A DNA stretch of 64,000 nucleotides, taken from Lanius collurio (Eukaryota > Chordata > Aves > Passeriformes > Laniidae). The position numbers and the translations under genes were made by a program. The first letter of the stretch is position 1. The number at the start of each line of letters is the position of its first letter. Positions 27,825-39,900 of the stretch are shown here, one piece after another. The notes under the pieces are model-generated. The model did not search any database. It saw nothing but the letters and a program-made list of their open reading frames with translations, and was not told where the DNA came from. Location: positions 3,837,385-3,901,384 of the forward strand of contig JACBWW010000029.1 of assembly GCA_020086605.1 (NCBI GenBank). The letters run 5' to 3'.

Positions 27825-28040
27825 GCACAGTGGCATCCCGGGGGTCGCGGTACCTGCGGCCGCCCCCGGCTCTGCCAGCCCCGGGAGGGTTCACCCCGCC
27901 ACCAGGTCCCATCGTGTGCCTGGATGGGCATAAAGAGGGGGTCTCCCTCCCTGCCTGGGCTGCCTGGCCCTGCCACCCCAAAAGGAGCTCCCTGGGGAGA
28001 TGGGGAGCCGGCCCGTGGGCACCGCTGCCCTGGCTTTAGG
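27825..28040. other. GC-rich patch in intron 5 with an EBF-type site
   Basis: A 200-base CpG-bearing patch, including a GCGGCCGC octamer near 27,857, stands out in AT-rich surroundings. It includes TCCCTGGGGA at 27989-27998, which fits the TCCCNNGGGA half-site pair bound by EBF proteins. The following 28,080-28,260 has the low-repeat look of a conserved noncoding element. Regulatory function and autoregulation are inferred. Confidence 0.35.
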
Positions 28041-31000
28041 GGCCGCCCGCATCTCCAGAAGGAAGGAAGTTTTTTTCCTTCATTTCCAAGATAAGGTGTC
28101 ATTCATGAGAGCAGCGTGCTGAACTAATCAGGTTAATTGAGAGGCCCTGAATAGCTCTCATTGAGCGGATCCCTCCTTCCTGCTCAAGGCAGATAGTGCA
28201 GACGGAGAGATTACAAGTGCTTTAAACTCTTTCTCTCCGTCTCTGAATTTCACACCCATTTCAGGATGACGAGGGTCAGAGCAGACGTGTGACACGGGGG
28301 TTGTACAATTTAGCTTTGCTGGGAGCAAGCTTCAATTTTCGTTGTTTGGATTTTGGTGTGGGTTTTTTTTTCCGTTTTAATCATCGTCATTGTGATTATT
28401 TTTCAGTGAGGCCAGTGCTTCCCATCTCTCCTGATGCCAGGGACACCCTGCTGATTTACACCAGCTGGAGTGGTGTAAATTACTCCACTGTTTTGGAAAG
28501 ATGCAGAGGACATTTGGAAAGATGTAGAAGACTAATGCAGTCGTGTGATTGGCTCTAGATTGACCTGCTCCTGAGTGCTGTTAATATTAAAATTATTTCA
28601 GACCTAACTCATGGCAGGGCTGCAGGAAACATTAATTTTAAAAAGATGTTTTCAGTGTTTGAAGCAGATAGCAGTGGGGTTTATTGCTTTTATGGTATCA
28701 TTTCCCTTTAAACCCTTCTAATCGAAGTGGCTGTACGTAATTTTATTCAAGTTTACCAGAATGTGAAAGCATTTCCCTCTGGATACTCTTGCCAAATTAG
28801 GAACAGCCAGGCTCCAAACCTCACTCTAATCTTCCTACTTGCCATAGTCTATTACATTTTCTTTGCAAATATTGTAACTGTTAGGGTGAAGAAGACAGAA
28901 TTTTCAGGAAAATAAATTCCCCAAAAGTAGTGTGTGTCCCCTCACTTCTCCAAGCTTAGTTTAATTTAAACACGAGCTAAACATGAGCATCGTTGTCCTT
29001 GTTGGCTCCCTCCTCTTCCCCTCCCCAGTTTCTTTTCCTTGGAAGTTTCAGGAATGACTTTAATTATCTCTACAATCAAATTCTCACTGCTGTCCCTGTG
29101 AAAGCGTGTAGTCATGGATTGCTGGGATTATTTTCTTTAGCACTTGGGGATAGAGAAGCTGGTTGTTTGGAAATGAGAACCAGCTGGGTTCTCAGAGCTG
29201 GCGTTTGGAGGGAGCCACTTTGCTCAGAAACCCCAGTGCTGAGCAGAGCCTGAGCTCAGCCCCCAACTGCCCCTGCTGCCTGGGCCATGCATTATAACAT
29301 ATCAGGGGGTTGGTGTGTTTGTTTGTTTATCTCATTAATATGCATCTCCAGGGTGGCTGCTGCCAGGGCTGCCCTGAACTCCTCCCCAAAGTTTTGGGAG
29401 GCAGAGGTGCACCCTTGCAGTCCCATTCCTGGCTTCACCTGCCTAAAACAGAGAAAATAAAATTAATTAGTAGAAATCAAGCCAAATAACAACATCAGAC
29501 ACAAGTTCTGCAGATGTCAGGTAAGCAGGTTAAGGGAGATTAATGCCACAAAGGGAAGAGCAGAGATAACTTCTGCTATCTTAACATCTTTTGTTGCCCT
29601 AGAAGAGAAGTTGCAGGGGTGATGTTCTTCCTTTCTTCCAGCTTGGAGAAATTAGTTATTTGTCATACCTTGTTAATCAGTTTAAGTGCCAAATTCAATT
29701 TAAAATTAGGACCATATTTGTAGGCAGAAATTATATGAGCTATGCTTTTAGCTGAGTATTTTGTCATAGGGAAAGGCACAGAAATCTTCTTCATTTAGTT
29801 ATAAGGATGTAAATTCGGAGATATTCCACTGGCTTTAAGGCAGCTGCTTCATATTTCTGTCTTTTTAAGGGGGAAGTATTCATTCTTTGGAATACAAGGA
29901 TTTGTTTCTAGGGTTTATTTACATTTTAAGATAGCAGTATAAAATACATGCAAATTTTTATTTTCTACTTACAAGGTTCTCTCACACTCCTGCACACTTG
30001 TGTTTCTGTACACACAGTTGTGAGGGTGGTTTCCAGTCTAAATTGTGACTTCTCTATGTTTGAAATGCAATAGTGTCTAAATTGGTAGCTTAGGTAAAAA
30101 GTCAAGAAAAGAAATCTTTCTTTTAAAAAAGTTTATTGCAAAGACTGATCACTGAGCTTTGAACAGCTGCTCATAAATGATTTGATTTCTTTAGTCCATA
30201 GAATGACTTTGACTCTATTAATATCCCTTTTAGCACAACCAAATTATTTTTTGAAAGATGAAACTGTTTAGCTCTAAACATGTTCAGATCATACCACGAC
30301 TTAAAATCTCTCATACATGTTACATACATTTTCACACATGGATTTGTATTTTTGGTGGGTTTGGTTTTGTTTTTTTAATTTTCCTTTTTTTTTTTTTTTA
30401 AATCTGGATTTTCTCTTTGTTTTCTTTTAAATTTAATTTTATTTCCCCCCCACACCCCAACAAATAACTGCTGCATTTCCAGTCACTCAAATTTGGACAG
30501 AATTTTACTTCCTGTTTCAAAGGTCATGGAAAGCTGACCTCAACAGCAGTGTTGAGGCTGCTGAATTATTCATATCATTGACTTTGTGTCAGCTTCCACA
30601 TTTGTGCAGAGGGATGTTTTATTCATTTATCTCATTTAGGGACCTGCTCTGCACCTGTTTCTACCATTAAGTACCCTGTAATTTGCATTTGATGCTAATT
30701 TAGTTTCATATCAGCCTGGTCCCCTCTTGTTAATTTAATTTTCTAAGACCCTTTTCATTACAGTAGAAATGTTTCCCTCTTTAAAGCAAACATCTATACA
30801 AGTAATTGTATAAACTGCCTTTTAAATAATATCTTTTAGAAGATTCCATCGTTTAATTCCTTAATTCCTATAATTAGCCATGGTTTGATTAATGTTTCAA
30901 AGGGTTAAATTAAAATGCAGAATTACTCAAATGCATACTTGAATAATTTTCCCTCTGCTGATAACAGTTTCTGCATTGCTGCTTTTATTCTCCTCGTGAT

Positions 31001-34000
31001 TCTGAATATTACATGTACTAACAAGCTCTAATTTTCCTCATGCAGTGATTTTCCTATGCTGAGCAATAGCGGGTTTTAATGTACAATTGTTGGAAACCCC
31101 ACATTGCCTGTGGGATACTTAATTTTTTTTTTTTTGTGTGTGACTTCTGATCGATTATAAACAGTTGAGGAGAAACGCTGTGGCTGAGCTGCTCTGGGTT
31201 CCTTTCCAGACTGTAAGAAACTTAGGGATTCTTTATTTTGCCAACAAGCATCGCTGCTGTGTTCTCACAAACAGCGTGATTAGCGCTGATCGCTGCAGAG
31301 AATCATTTGGAAATATTTACAACCATCATGCATTTGTTTGTGGAGGTGAAAATTTGCATCTGCTGTGATCCTACAGGGCAAAAATGCTCCGGGGTTGTCA
31401 CCCCCAGGCACACTGGTGCGTGTTCAGTGCAGGGATATGGCACCGGGGTAAATAAATGACCAGAGGGGCTATCTATAGTGGGAAATCAAGCCCCTTCTCT
31501 CCCCTGCGGGTTTATTTAGAACAAGGCTGGATAATTGCAGTGGGGTGGGCGCTGTGCCGGGGGAGGGACAACCCCTCCCCTCCATCTCCAGCCAGGGGAG
31601 AGCGGAGATGTTGATTGAGAGCTTTCAGAGGTACAAACCCCCCTTCCCTTGGTGGCTGTCGGGGAGGGGACGGGGAGATCAGCAGAGACGGGCTGGGAGC
31701 ACTGGGAAGCTGGGCTTCCTTACCCAGCAAAACAGCCCATTCCTGTCTCTGTTTACAGTGGGGAGGGGGAATGGGGGTACCAATCCCGGGGGTCTGTCTC
31801 CCCAAATTCTTCCCTGCCCTCCTGGGGACAGGAGAGATTTGGTGTTTGGCTCTGTGTTGATGCTCCAGCCCGTTGCTGCGGTGCCATGTGTGGCAGGAAA
31901 GATGGAAAGTCAGCTTTGCATCAGCTTTTGTTTTGCCCCAGCAGAAGGTGACGCTCCTCCTCTTCCTCCAATTCCCCCTGAAGTCGTGATGAGTTTGGGA
32001 AGAGGTGCCTGTGGGTTTGGGATGAAATGAGGCTGCTCTGCCTCTGGAGTCCTGCTCCCAGGTAGTGCCCAGAGCTGCTCCAGGGGCTGAGTTTGGCTGT
32101 GATGATCCCAAAAGTGTGTCTTATGTTGCATGACATGCCACTTAGATGGATGAGCTGAGACTTGGGCTCTGGAGCTGCTAATAGCACAGAGATTTAATAT
32201 TTAAAAACTGAGTTGAAACAAAACCTCTGGTTTTGTGGTTTTTTTTTTACTCCTCATTGCAAAGATTCCTCACAGGCTCTGTTTGTGCTAGCAGAGCCCC
32301 CAGACCTGGTGTCAGGGGTCCAGTGTTTGTGTCAGGGGTGCCCTCCTGAGCATTCCCAGTTACAGGAGTACCAGGGCTGAGGGATGGACCCGAGTACCTG
32401 CAAGCCTCACCTTTCCCACAAATTCAGATATTCATAATAGCTCCCCCTTTATTTTGTCATGTACTCACAATAACGGCCTCAGAGCTGGGCATTTCCTGAG
32501 TATTAATGACCAGCTGGGGTTAATGGCCCTTGCTTGTGCCTTGAGCCATCAGCTCCTCCCGACTGGTCATTAATTCCCAGGAAAAGCCCTCTGTGGAGGT
32601 CATTATTGCCTAATTATCTCCATACACTTTAATGCCAGTTTTGACAATGTACAGTCTCATACTTTGAGTTATAGGTACTTTATAATTCATTAAATAGCTT
32701 ATCATTAAAACTGCAGATGATCTTGATTATTATTTATTAATGTTTTCCCTTTGATTTTTTTTTTTTTTTTTAAATCTGATGCTCCCATTTCTGGAGAGAG
32801 GAAAGAAGGGACAAAGGTAGATGGGGTACGGCCCCAGTGTTAAAAAATGTCACACAGCAGCTCTCCCTGTCTGGAGGGGTCTTCCCTGACTTTGAGAAGT
32901 CCCAAAGGCATCTGCCAGTGGGTCCCAGACCTCGGTTCAGAGCTCATCTTGCTCAGCCCTTAGCAGAGACTTGAGGAGCAGTGGGATGGCCACCTCTGCT
33001 GGAGCTCCCTGTGCTGGCCCTGGAAGTGTTGGCTGGTTCTGGCCCACAGTTTTGGTAGTCCTTGACTCATTTTTCTCTTCACTCTGGTCCAGATTCAGTC
33101 AGGGTTTGCTTTGGGAGCCCTTTCTCACCTCAGTGAGGTTCAGAGGGTGAGCTCTGTTGGGGTTCAGGGCTTGGCCCTTTCCCCAGCACCATCAGGTGTG
33201 CAAAGTGTTTGAGCACAGAGAAGCGGGGTGGGAAATAAGTGGGACAGGTTCAAGCCAGACAAGGGGACTTTAACTTCTGCTTTTTAATAAGACTGTGCAT
33301 CTCCTCCTCCTGGGAGCAGCTTCTCTTCCTGTCACTCAGGTGTGCTGTGCGTGGTGTGACAGAGCTGCAGGTGCAGAGGCTCAGTGCTCTGCCTGTGTGT
33401 GCAGGGAAAGTGCCAAACTCAGCCCAGCTTGGGCTCCTCGCTGGAATCATGGCCTGTGGAAATGGCCAGAGGAGCACTGACATGGATTCTAGAGGAATTT
33501 ACTGAATTATTTGCCCCAAATGCCCCAACTCTTGTCTAGTTCTTTATTTTCCACTTTCCTTCCCCAGGCTTTAAAAGCGAAATATCTGTGTAACAGAAAG
33601 ATAAACCTTTGTGGTTTCTCTGAGGTTTTGCTGTGCAGGAGCTCTGATCAGCACCCAGGGGGGCTGTGACCCTGCTTGGGGGAGCCCTTCTGGACCAGTT
33701 TGGGGGCCACAATGCTGCCCTGTGCTGGGGGCAGATTGCAGTGGCAGCAGATCTGTCAGCCAGAAAACCTGTGAGGGTGTTTGCTTCCTGTACTCAGTCA
33801 TTACTTGTGTTTTAGTTGGTCTTGCCTGACAGCGTCAAGTTGTTTCACCAATAATAACAATAATGCAGTTTTGGAGCTGTTTTCTCCATTACCTGCATCT
33901 CTGTTGGTTTTGTGTTTGCTGGAGGAAAAGTTGTGTGTGGATGTGAAAATACTGGCCCCATTGAGCCATGCCATCGCCTTTGGAGGAGGCCAAATTTCAC

Positions 34001-34329
34001 CACTGTATTTACTTTTCTACCTCTGAGCCGTGTTTGTTTACAAAACCTTCTTCTGAACTGCTGTAAACCTCCCAGCTGAGCTGCCTCCTCGTCCCAGTTT
34101 GCTCCGGCCTTCTCCAGAAACCAGTCCGTTTTGATTAAAATCATGTCATTTGAAAGCAGGGAAACAAACCAACCCAAAGCCTTGTGCAAAGTTTGAAAGT
34201 AGCAAGTTGCTGCCGAGAGGGAAAAATAAAAAAAACCAAAAAAACAACCCAACCAAAACCCTTAAAATTCAGACTCAACGGGTCTCCTGTTACTGCTGTC
34301 AGGGAAGTCCAAGGGCTTGAGGCTGATGA

Positions 34330-34402
34330 AGAGTTACATGCTGAAAAAAAAGAGAGGAAAAAAAAGAAAGGAAAAAAAAAAAAGAAAAGAGGGCAAAAGG
34401 GA
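34330..34402 (+). repeat. Purine (A/G) tract
   Basis: This is nearly pure A and G on the + strand, mostly AAAAAG-like units. It stands about 60 bases before the CpG-rich patch and mirrors, in base class, the long pyrimidine tract on the other side. Confidence 0.75.
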
Positions 34403-34459
34403 GCAGTGTTATTTACTTATTTATTTAAGAGCCTAAAAGATTTATGGTAAAGCTAATTT

Positions 34460-34970
34460 AGGAGCGCGCTCGGCTCTGCATCCCGGCTGTGCGAGAGCGG
34501 CGGAGCGCGGGCGGCGGGAGGGTCTGGGGCCGGCTGCCCCCGCCCGCTCCCAGAGCTGCCACTGTCGGGGCCGTGAATCGGGGCTCCTATCGGGGTTCTA
34601 TCGGGCTCCCATCGGGGCTCCCATCGGGGCTCCTATCGGGCTCCCATCGGGGCTCCCATCGGGGCTCCCATCGGGCTCCTATCGGGCTCCCATCGGGGGT
34701 CTTATTGGGCCTCCCATCGGGGCTCCTATCGGGTCCCATCGGGGCTCCTCTCGGGTCCCATCGGGGCTCCCATCGGGGCTCCCATCGGGGGTCCCATCGG
34801 GGGTCCCATCGGGGGTCCCATCGGGGTCCCATCGGGGTCCTATCTGGCTCCTATCGGGGCTCCTGTCGGGGTCCCATCGGGCTCCCATCGGGGTCCCGGC
34901 GCTGGGACCCCCGGGCGGGACAGCGGCGGCTCAGCGGGAGTGCCCGGGATGGGCCGGGGGACGCTGCGGG
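34460..34970. other. Intronic CpG-rich island containing a minisatellite
   Basis: The sequence turns abruptly CpG-rich with GCGCGC-, GGCGGCGGG- and CCCGCCCGC-like elements, like a promoter island. It contains the minisatellite at 34578-34897 and ends in a GC-rich stretch before a C run. It could be an internal promoter for a shorter EBF1 transcript or for an antisense RNA, or merely a repeat-driven CpG cluster. No start codon with a credible product is seen; the long frame across it encodes low-complexity repeats. Confidence 0.5.
34578..34897 (+). repeat. GC-rich minisatellite, about 28 units of 11-13 bp (GGGCTCCCATCG type)
   Basis: Units of the form GGGCTCCCATCG or GGGTCCCATCG repeat head to tail for 320 bases. 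Variation is mainly C/T within CCCATC versus CCTATC and the presence or absence of the GCT step. Each unit carries a CpG and a run of three to five G. Frames on both strands translate into repeated Gly/Ser/Arg or Asp/Pro/Trp peptides, which is a by-product. Confidence 0.92.
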
Positions 34971-35490
34971 GTCCCCCCCCCTTCCTGCCCTCTCTGCTTT
35001 CTTTCTCTCTCCTTTTTCTTTCTCCTTCTCTTCACCCCGCCTTCCTTATCTCCCCCCTCTTTTTTTTTTTTCTCTCTCTTTTCGCTTTTTCACTTACAGC
35101 TTGCTTTTCTTCTTCTATTTTCTTTCTCTCGTGAATCTTCTCGTTTCTTGTCTCTCCCCTTTTTTTTTCTCTTCTATATTCTCTCCACTCTCCTGTTTTC
35201 TCCCTCATCTTCTCTTACTGTTTTTTCTTTTTTCTCTCTTATTTCACCCTTCCCCTTTTCTCTTCCCCCTTTCACTTTTTCCTTTCATTTCTCAAATTCC
35301 TTTCCCCTTTTGCCTATTCCCTTTTCCTTTCTCCTTCTTCCCTTTTCTTCTCCTTGCCTTTTCCTTTATTTTTCCTTCTCTTCCACTTTTTTCTTCCACT
35401 TTTTATTTTTAATTATTATTCTTTCACTTTCTTCTCTCTTTCACATTTCTCTCTCTCCCTCTCTCTTCTTTCTCCCTCTCTAATTGCTCC
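34971..35490 (+). repeat. About 500-bp pyrimidine (C/T) tract
   Basis: This is an almost uninterrupted C/T stretch on the + strand, made of CCCTT, TTTC and CTTCT blocks with rare purines. Long homopurine-homopyrimidine DNA can form triplex (H-DNA). It is not a coding region, and it is not a normal polypyrimidine tract, as no exon follows. Confidence 0.9.
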
Positions 35491-36339
35491 CTTGCTAAAA
35501 GCCAAAGGCAGAATTACAAATGCAGCCTTGGCATTGTGGTTTGCAGGATTCTTCAGGGATGTTTTCTTCTGCACAGTATGTTCTGTATCTTCTTTTTGGA
35601 TCGTCATTTCTGTGAAAGAGAAAATATTCCTTCTCTGTTCTGAGCACAGAAGCATGGTAGAATTATGAAGTGTAAGGAACGTTCTTCCCTTTCTCAGCAT
35701 CCATATAATTACTGTCAAGCCAAACCAAAAAGCCTCAGGCTTAGAGATCACTAGAGTAAAGTTACATTTCGCAAGACAAAAACTGAACTCAGTGCTCAAA
35801 ACAAAAAAAATTGGTGACCAATTCTGTGTCAAAGACTAAAAGCAGGCATGACATTTTGCTAGGATAAAGCAGAGGCACTCAGGTTTGTTACCATATGGAA
35901 TATAAATTAGTTTTATTTATATTTATTTGTTCCCTCCTGCCTTGCAAGGAGTAAAATGAGCTATTAAAAGTCTTGATATATTTATTTTTCAGAAAGAATT
36001 AATAGCATAAATGAAGAAAACGTTGGAGGGGGGAATAGATGTGCTGTACAGTGACGACATTGCCTTTTTTTAAGTTCTAATTCCGGGATGGGAGCGCGGG
36101 AGCTGTGTTGGATGGGAAATGTACTCATGCAATGAAAGGCTGCATTTGAATGCAGCTTCTCTTTTGTTTACATTTTCAGCAAAACCAAGATGACACAGCT
36201 GGGCATGTTCAAAGTGAAATAAAAATAGGAGCGAATAAATAAATAGTAGTAAAGAATAGTAGTAAATAAAAATGAAACCAAGCGAGCGCCGTGCCGAGGC
36301 TTGCGGAAGGCGCCCTCTGATTGCCCTGGTGGTGCTGGT

Positions 36340-36434
36340 CTGGGATGGTGCTGCCAGCCTGGGATGGTGCTGCCAGCCTGGGATGGTGCTGCCGGCCTGG
36401 GATGGTGCTGCCGGCCTGGGATGGTGCTGCCAGC
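36340..36434 (+). repeat. 19-bp x 5 tandem repeat
   Basis: The unit CTGGGATGGTGCTGCCAGC occurs five times without gaps; units 3 and 4 differ only by G for A near the end (GCCGGC). It encodes repetitive peptides by chance. It is a compact minisatellite, likely polymorphic in copy number. Confidence 0.93.
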
Positions 36435-36776
36435 TGATGCCCAGGGAAGGAGGTTGGGTGGTGCAGGGAAGAAGAGGCTGGTGGGGCAGTGGCAGAGCTG
36501 GGCTCCTCTGGAACAAGTTTTTCCTGTGCTCCCCTGGCTTAGCCCTGCCTGGGCAGCCTCGTGCCATGAGCTGAGTATTCTCTTGCGTGTTTTGGGGTGC
36601 AATGTTGTGTAGAGAAAGGCAAATCCTGGCTGCCTGTCCCAATGCCGTGTAGAACACTCCTGCCTGCAGGCAGAGGAAGAGGAGGGGGTGGGAAAAGCAG
36701 GGAGGCTGCTGGGGGGCTGGGAGCTGTAAGAGAAGAGGCTGGGAGACCTGGAAGTGGCAGGCAGACAGAGATAGAT

Positions 36777-36946
36777 AGCAATTAGGATCTAGAAGCAGGC
36801 TGGGAGATAAGGAGTCACCGAAGATTTACTGTATGTATATGGACAGAAAGAAAGAGCGAGTACATTGGGAGCAGGGAGGGAGGTGTGTACGCACAGTAAA
36901 TCTCTGGTGATGCCATATCTCTGGCAGCTCCTGCATCCTAATTGCT
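36777..36946. repeat. Long imperfect inverted repeat (two arms of about 64 bp, 43-base spacer)
   Basis: The left arm (36777-36840) and the right arm (36884-36946) are reverse complements with few mismatches and small indels. Both contain AGCAATTAGGAT at the outer end and AGATTTACTGT near the inner end. Outward similarity may continue weakly. The transcript of either strand could fold into a long hairpin. It could be a small inverted-repeat transposon relic, a local inverted duplication or a hairpin RNA. No terminal duplication typical of a transposon was found by eye. Confidence 0.75.
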
Positions 36947-39900
36947 CTCTCCTTGGCTGCTTTCTGGCCTTCAGCCACTTTCTCTCCATTTCCCTTCCTA
37001 CCTCCAGCACCAGCTCCGTGAGGCAGCGTTCAGCCTCTGTAGGGCTGGGAAGGGCACTGCTGCCCTGGCGTGGCTGGAGAGGTTTTCCTGAGCCTGCTGG
37101 GATTTGTGCTCTGCTTTCCAGGGCCTCCAGTGTCCCCTGGGAAGCAGAGAGGAGCTGTGAATGCTGTGGCTTTGCTCCTTGTTCCTGGACTTTGGGGCAC
37201 AGCTGGGTGACCCACACAGCTTGGCTGGCCTTGGGTGCTTTCCCTGCCCACAGCAGGAGCCCTTTGTGCCAGCTGCCCAGGAACCAGGGAATTTGGGTTT
37301 TCAGTGGGGGAATTCAAGGTGTGTTTGTGAATGTCACCATGGACATCAAGGAGCTCCAGCCTGTGCTCACCAGGACAGCAGTGATCACTGCAGTCTCAAG
37401 AGAGTTTGGGCACTGCCACCACTCTTAAATTTACTTTTAGGATCCTGTTCTTCACACAGGAAGAACCTGGAAATGTCTGAATCTTTGGGAAGATCTTTCC
37501 TCACCTTGTCAACATTCATACATACACATGTAGTTTCCCATGTGATTTTTCTTGGGTCAAATTCTATTTGTTTCAGGAACAGGAGTAGCCCCAAGGACCT
37601 TCTCACAAGTTGGATTTATCCTGAGGTCAGAAAGATGGGGGGATCTGCAGTATTACACTGAACCTTGCATCCCTTTAACTTTTGAGGACTTTTTTTTTCT
37701 CTAGCAGACAGGAATAAATGCCTCTTTGAAGCACAGTATCATATTCTGTCGTGCATCTTAGAGATCACCTCCTGATTTGTTCAAACTCCTACCAGTAATG
37801 CTTAATTAGAAGAGTTTTATAACAAGTAAATATTTTCTTAAATGCATAATTGATTGTGGAGGGAAGGAAGAACTGCAGGAATGGAAATCATACATCATTT
37901 CATTATTAATGGCAATGTCTAAATAAAATGCAGACCTTGTCATATTTAATGGATGGCTGAGTCCATTCTGCTTTAAAACGCAAACTGCCTTTTTTTTTTT
38001 TTAAAGGTGCCTGCATAATTTCAGCCATTTTAGGTGGAATTTAAGATTTTCATAATGTGTTTGAGGGATTTAAAGTTTGTATGACCTAAACTAAGTTGTC
38101 TCAGAGCAAACCAATAAGGAAATGATCTTGGCATAGGTCTGAAAGTTAACGTTCTCTTAAAATTTTTTCCCCCCTGAATAAATTAATTTAGGGATTTTCT
38201 TACAAACTGCATAACACCTAATGAAGGTTTTATATTTTTATTGTATATAAAAGTGAAGCTGGTGGAGCTCTGCAGATTTACACTCACTGCAGCTGTGGTG
38301 ATTAATGTTACCAAAAGGCAAATTCTGATTCTTGCCCATTTAACAGCTGTGAGAGCTGGGGAGTGCTGTGAGTGTTGCCGGGTGATGCTGAGGTCTGAAC
38401 AGGATTTGTGCAGCACAAGTCAGCCTGCCCTGGCCCTGAGGAGCCTGGGACCAGACAAAAGATAAAAGGGAGATTTGGTGTCTGAGCACATCACGGATTT
38501 AGGCATTAGAGAGAGGCGAGCAGGGGATGGGTTATGAAATGAAGACAAGATCTGCTGCTTGCTCAGTCCCTCAGCTCCTGGCTTCAGTGGGACTGGGGGC
38601 CCTTGGGGCTGGGCTGTGTTTGCCTCCACAAGGCCTGGAGGGGCTTTGTGTGACAGTCAGGATTGCAGAGCAAAGCTGGCTCAGTGGACTGAGGTGGGAT
38701 GGGTGCAGGTCTCCATGTCCTGGGTGCATGGAGAAAGGTTTCCAGAGGTGGCTGCAGGCTGGGGGCACTTTTTGTGCCTTGCCTTAAGGACCTGATCCAG
38801 AGCTTGCAGACTTTGCATCTATGCCTTACAAAGCTGGAGAAATTTGTCATATTATCTGCTGTTTGAGTGCCAGGAACAGCCACATGTTCCCATGACAGGT
38901 ACAGGTGCCAGACACGGCACAGGCCAATTTTCTTCTGGCAGGATCACTCAGACTGTATCATGGCAGAGCCAGGACAGGAATGGATCCCTGTCTGGGAAGT
39001 GCCAGTGATGCAGACTGTCCCTGCTGGGGACCTCTGCCTGTGGTTCAGGTGACACCCAGCACCCAGTCTGGGGTCCTGACAGCGATGGTGGGAAGGCTGG
39101 AAGAGGAGAGAGGGTGACTACAGGTGAAATGCAATGGTGAGAGGGAGAATGACTGAACTTGAAGCATCTTGGCAGCCCTGGGCACATGCTACAGCTGGTG
39201 GTTGCAAAAGGATGTCAGAGATTTTGTTCCCTGGTGTTTGGCAGAGCTGTTGTGTCATCCTTGCCCAGCACAGACCACAGAGGCCTTTAGATCTGAGCTG
39301 TGGAGAACTCCTGCTCTTCTCATCTCTAAATCTTTAAAATATTGCAAATAGTTCATTTGTTTTAAAGCTTTAAACTCAAGCCTTTGATGTTGCTTTTAGG
39401 AAGTTAAATAATAAAGCACAGTGTTCTCCGAACGAGGGCTTTTGTCAGAAAACCTTGCTTTACAATGAAAAGAAGGAAAACATAAATAAATGATACTCAA
39501 ATATTTATAAAGGCATTCAGCAGATCAAAATGTTTCATTCTGCCTTTATATTGTTACTTTGTGTCTCCCCATCTGAGACTATTTTTTGTTTAAACCACGC
39601 AGTGCAGAATGTATTTTACTTCTTATATCATTAATTTGCAGTGTTTTACTGAGTCCTTTCTCACAGGGACATCAACAGGGCATTTGAGGCATAGGTATGG
39701 AAATGTAGGAAGGTTATTGCTGTGGCTGCCACTTCTGTGCCTCCCTGCCGTGGGTGAGCTCCAAGTGGGAGAAACGAGGCTGCTCCAATGAGAACATTAA
39801 TTGTCCACAGGGCTGGGTGAGCCCTCCTTTGTGCATTTCTAGTTCAGCAGTGTGCCTGTGAGAGAAGCCTCTCCCCCTAGCACGTCTGAGGTGCCACTGC

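Larger units (their letters stand above)
13737..34329 (+). other. EBF1: EBF1 intron 5, first part: AT-rich, no gene seen
   Basis: This is AT-rich intron with many homeodomain-like TAAT runs and no exon that continues EBF1. The next expected exon should encode the RCCDKKSCGNRNE zinc-knuckle segment; reading by eye found nothing like it. Notable items are a 22-bp tandem duplication (14989-15032), a GC-rich island with one unresolved base (about 16,885-17,170), a GC-rich patch (about 27,825-28,040) followed by a possible conserved stretch, and many simple T runs. Open frames such as those at 16.0-16.5 kb, 21.6-22.4 kb and 31.5-32.1 kb have no recognised domain. Confidence 0.75.

Noticed and set aside
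31512..32111. 199-codon minus-strand frame
   Set aside because: No domain, no splice context, and equally long overlapping frames on the other strand. It sits in a GC-richer intron segment.
34489..35412. 307-codon open frame on the + strand
   Set aside because: It runs through the minisatellite and the pyrimidine tract, giving Gly/Ser/Arg repeats then Ser/Phe/Leu/Pro low complexity. Openness is explained by composition.
36777..36946. Conventional microRNA precursor
   Set aside because: The stem is longer than usual, with several indels and a 43-base loop. It is kept only as an inverted repeat.
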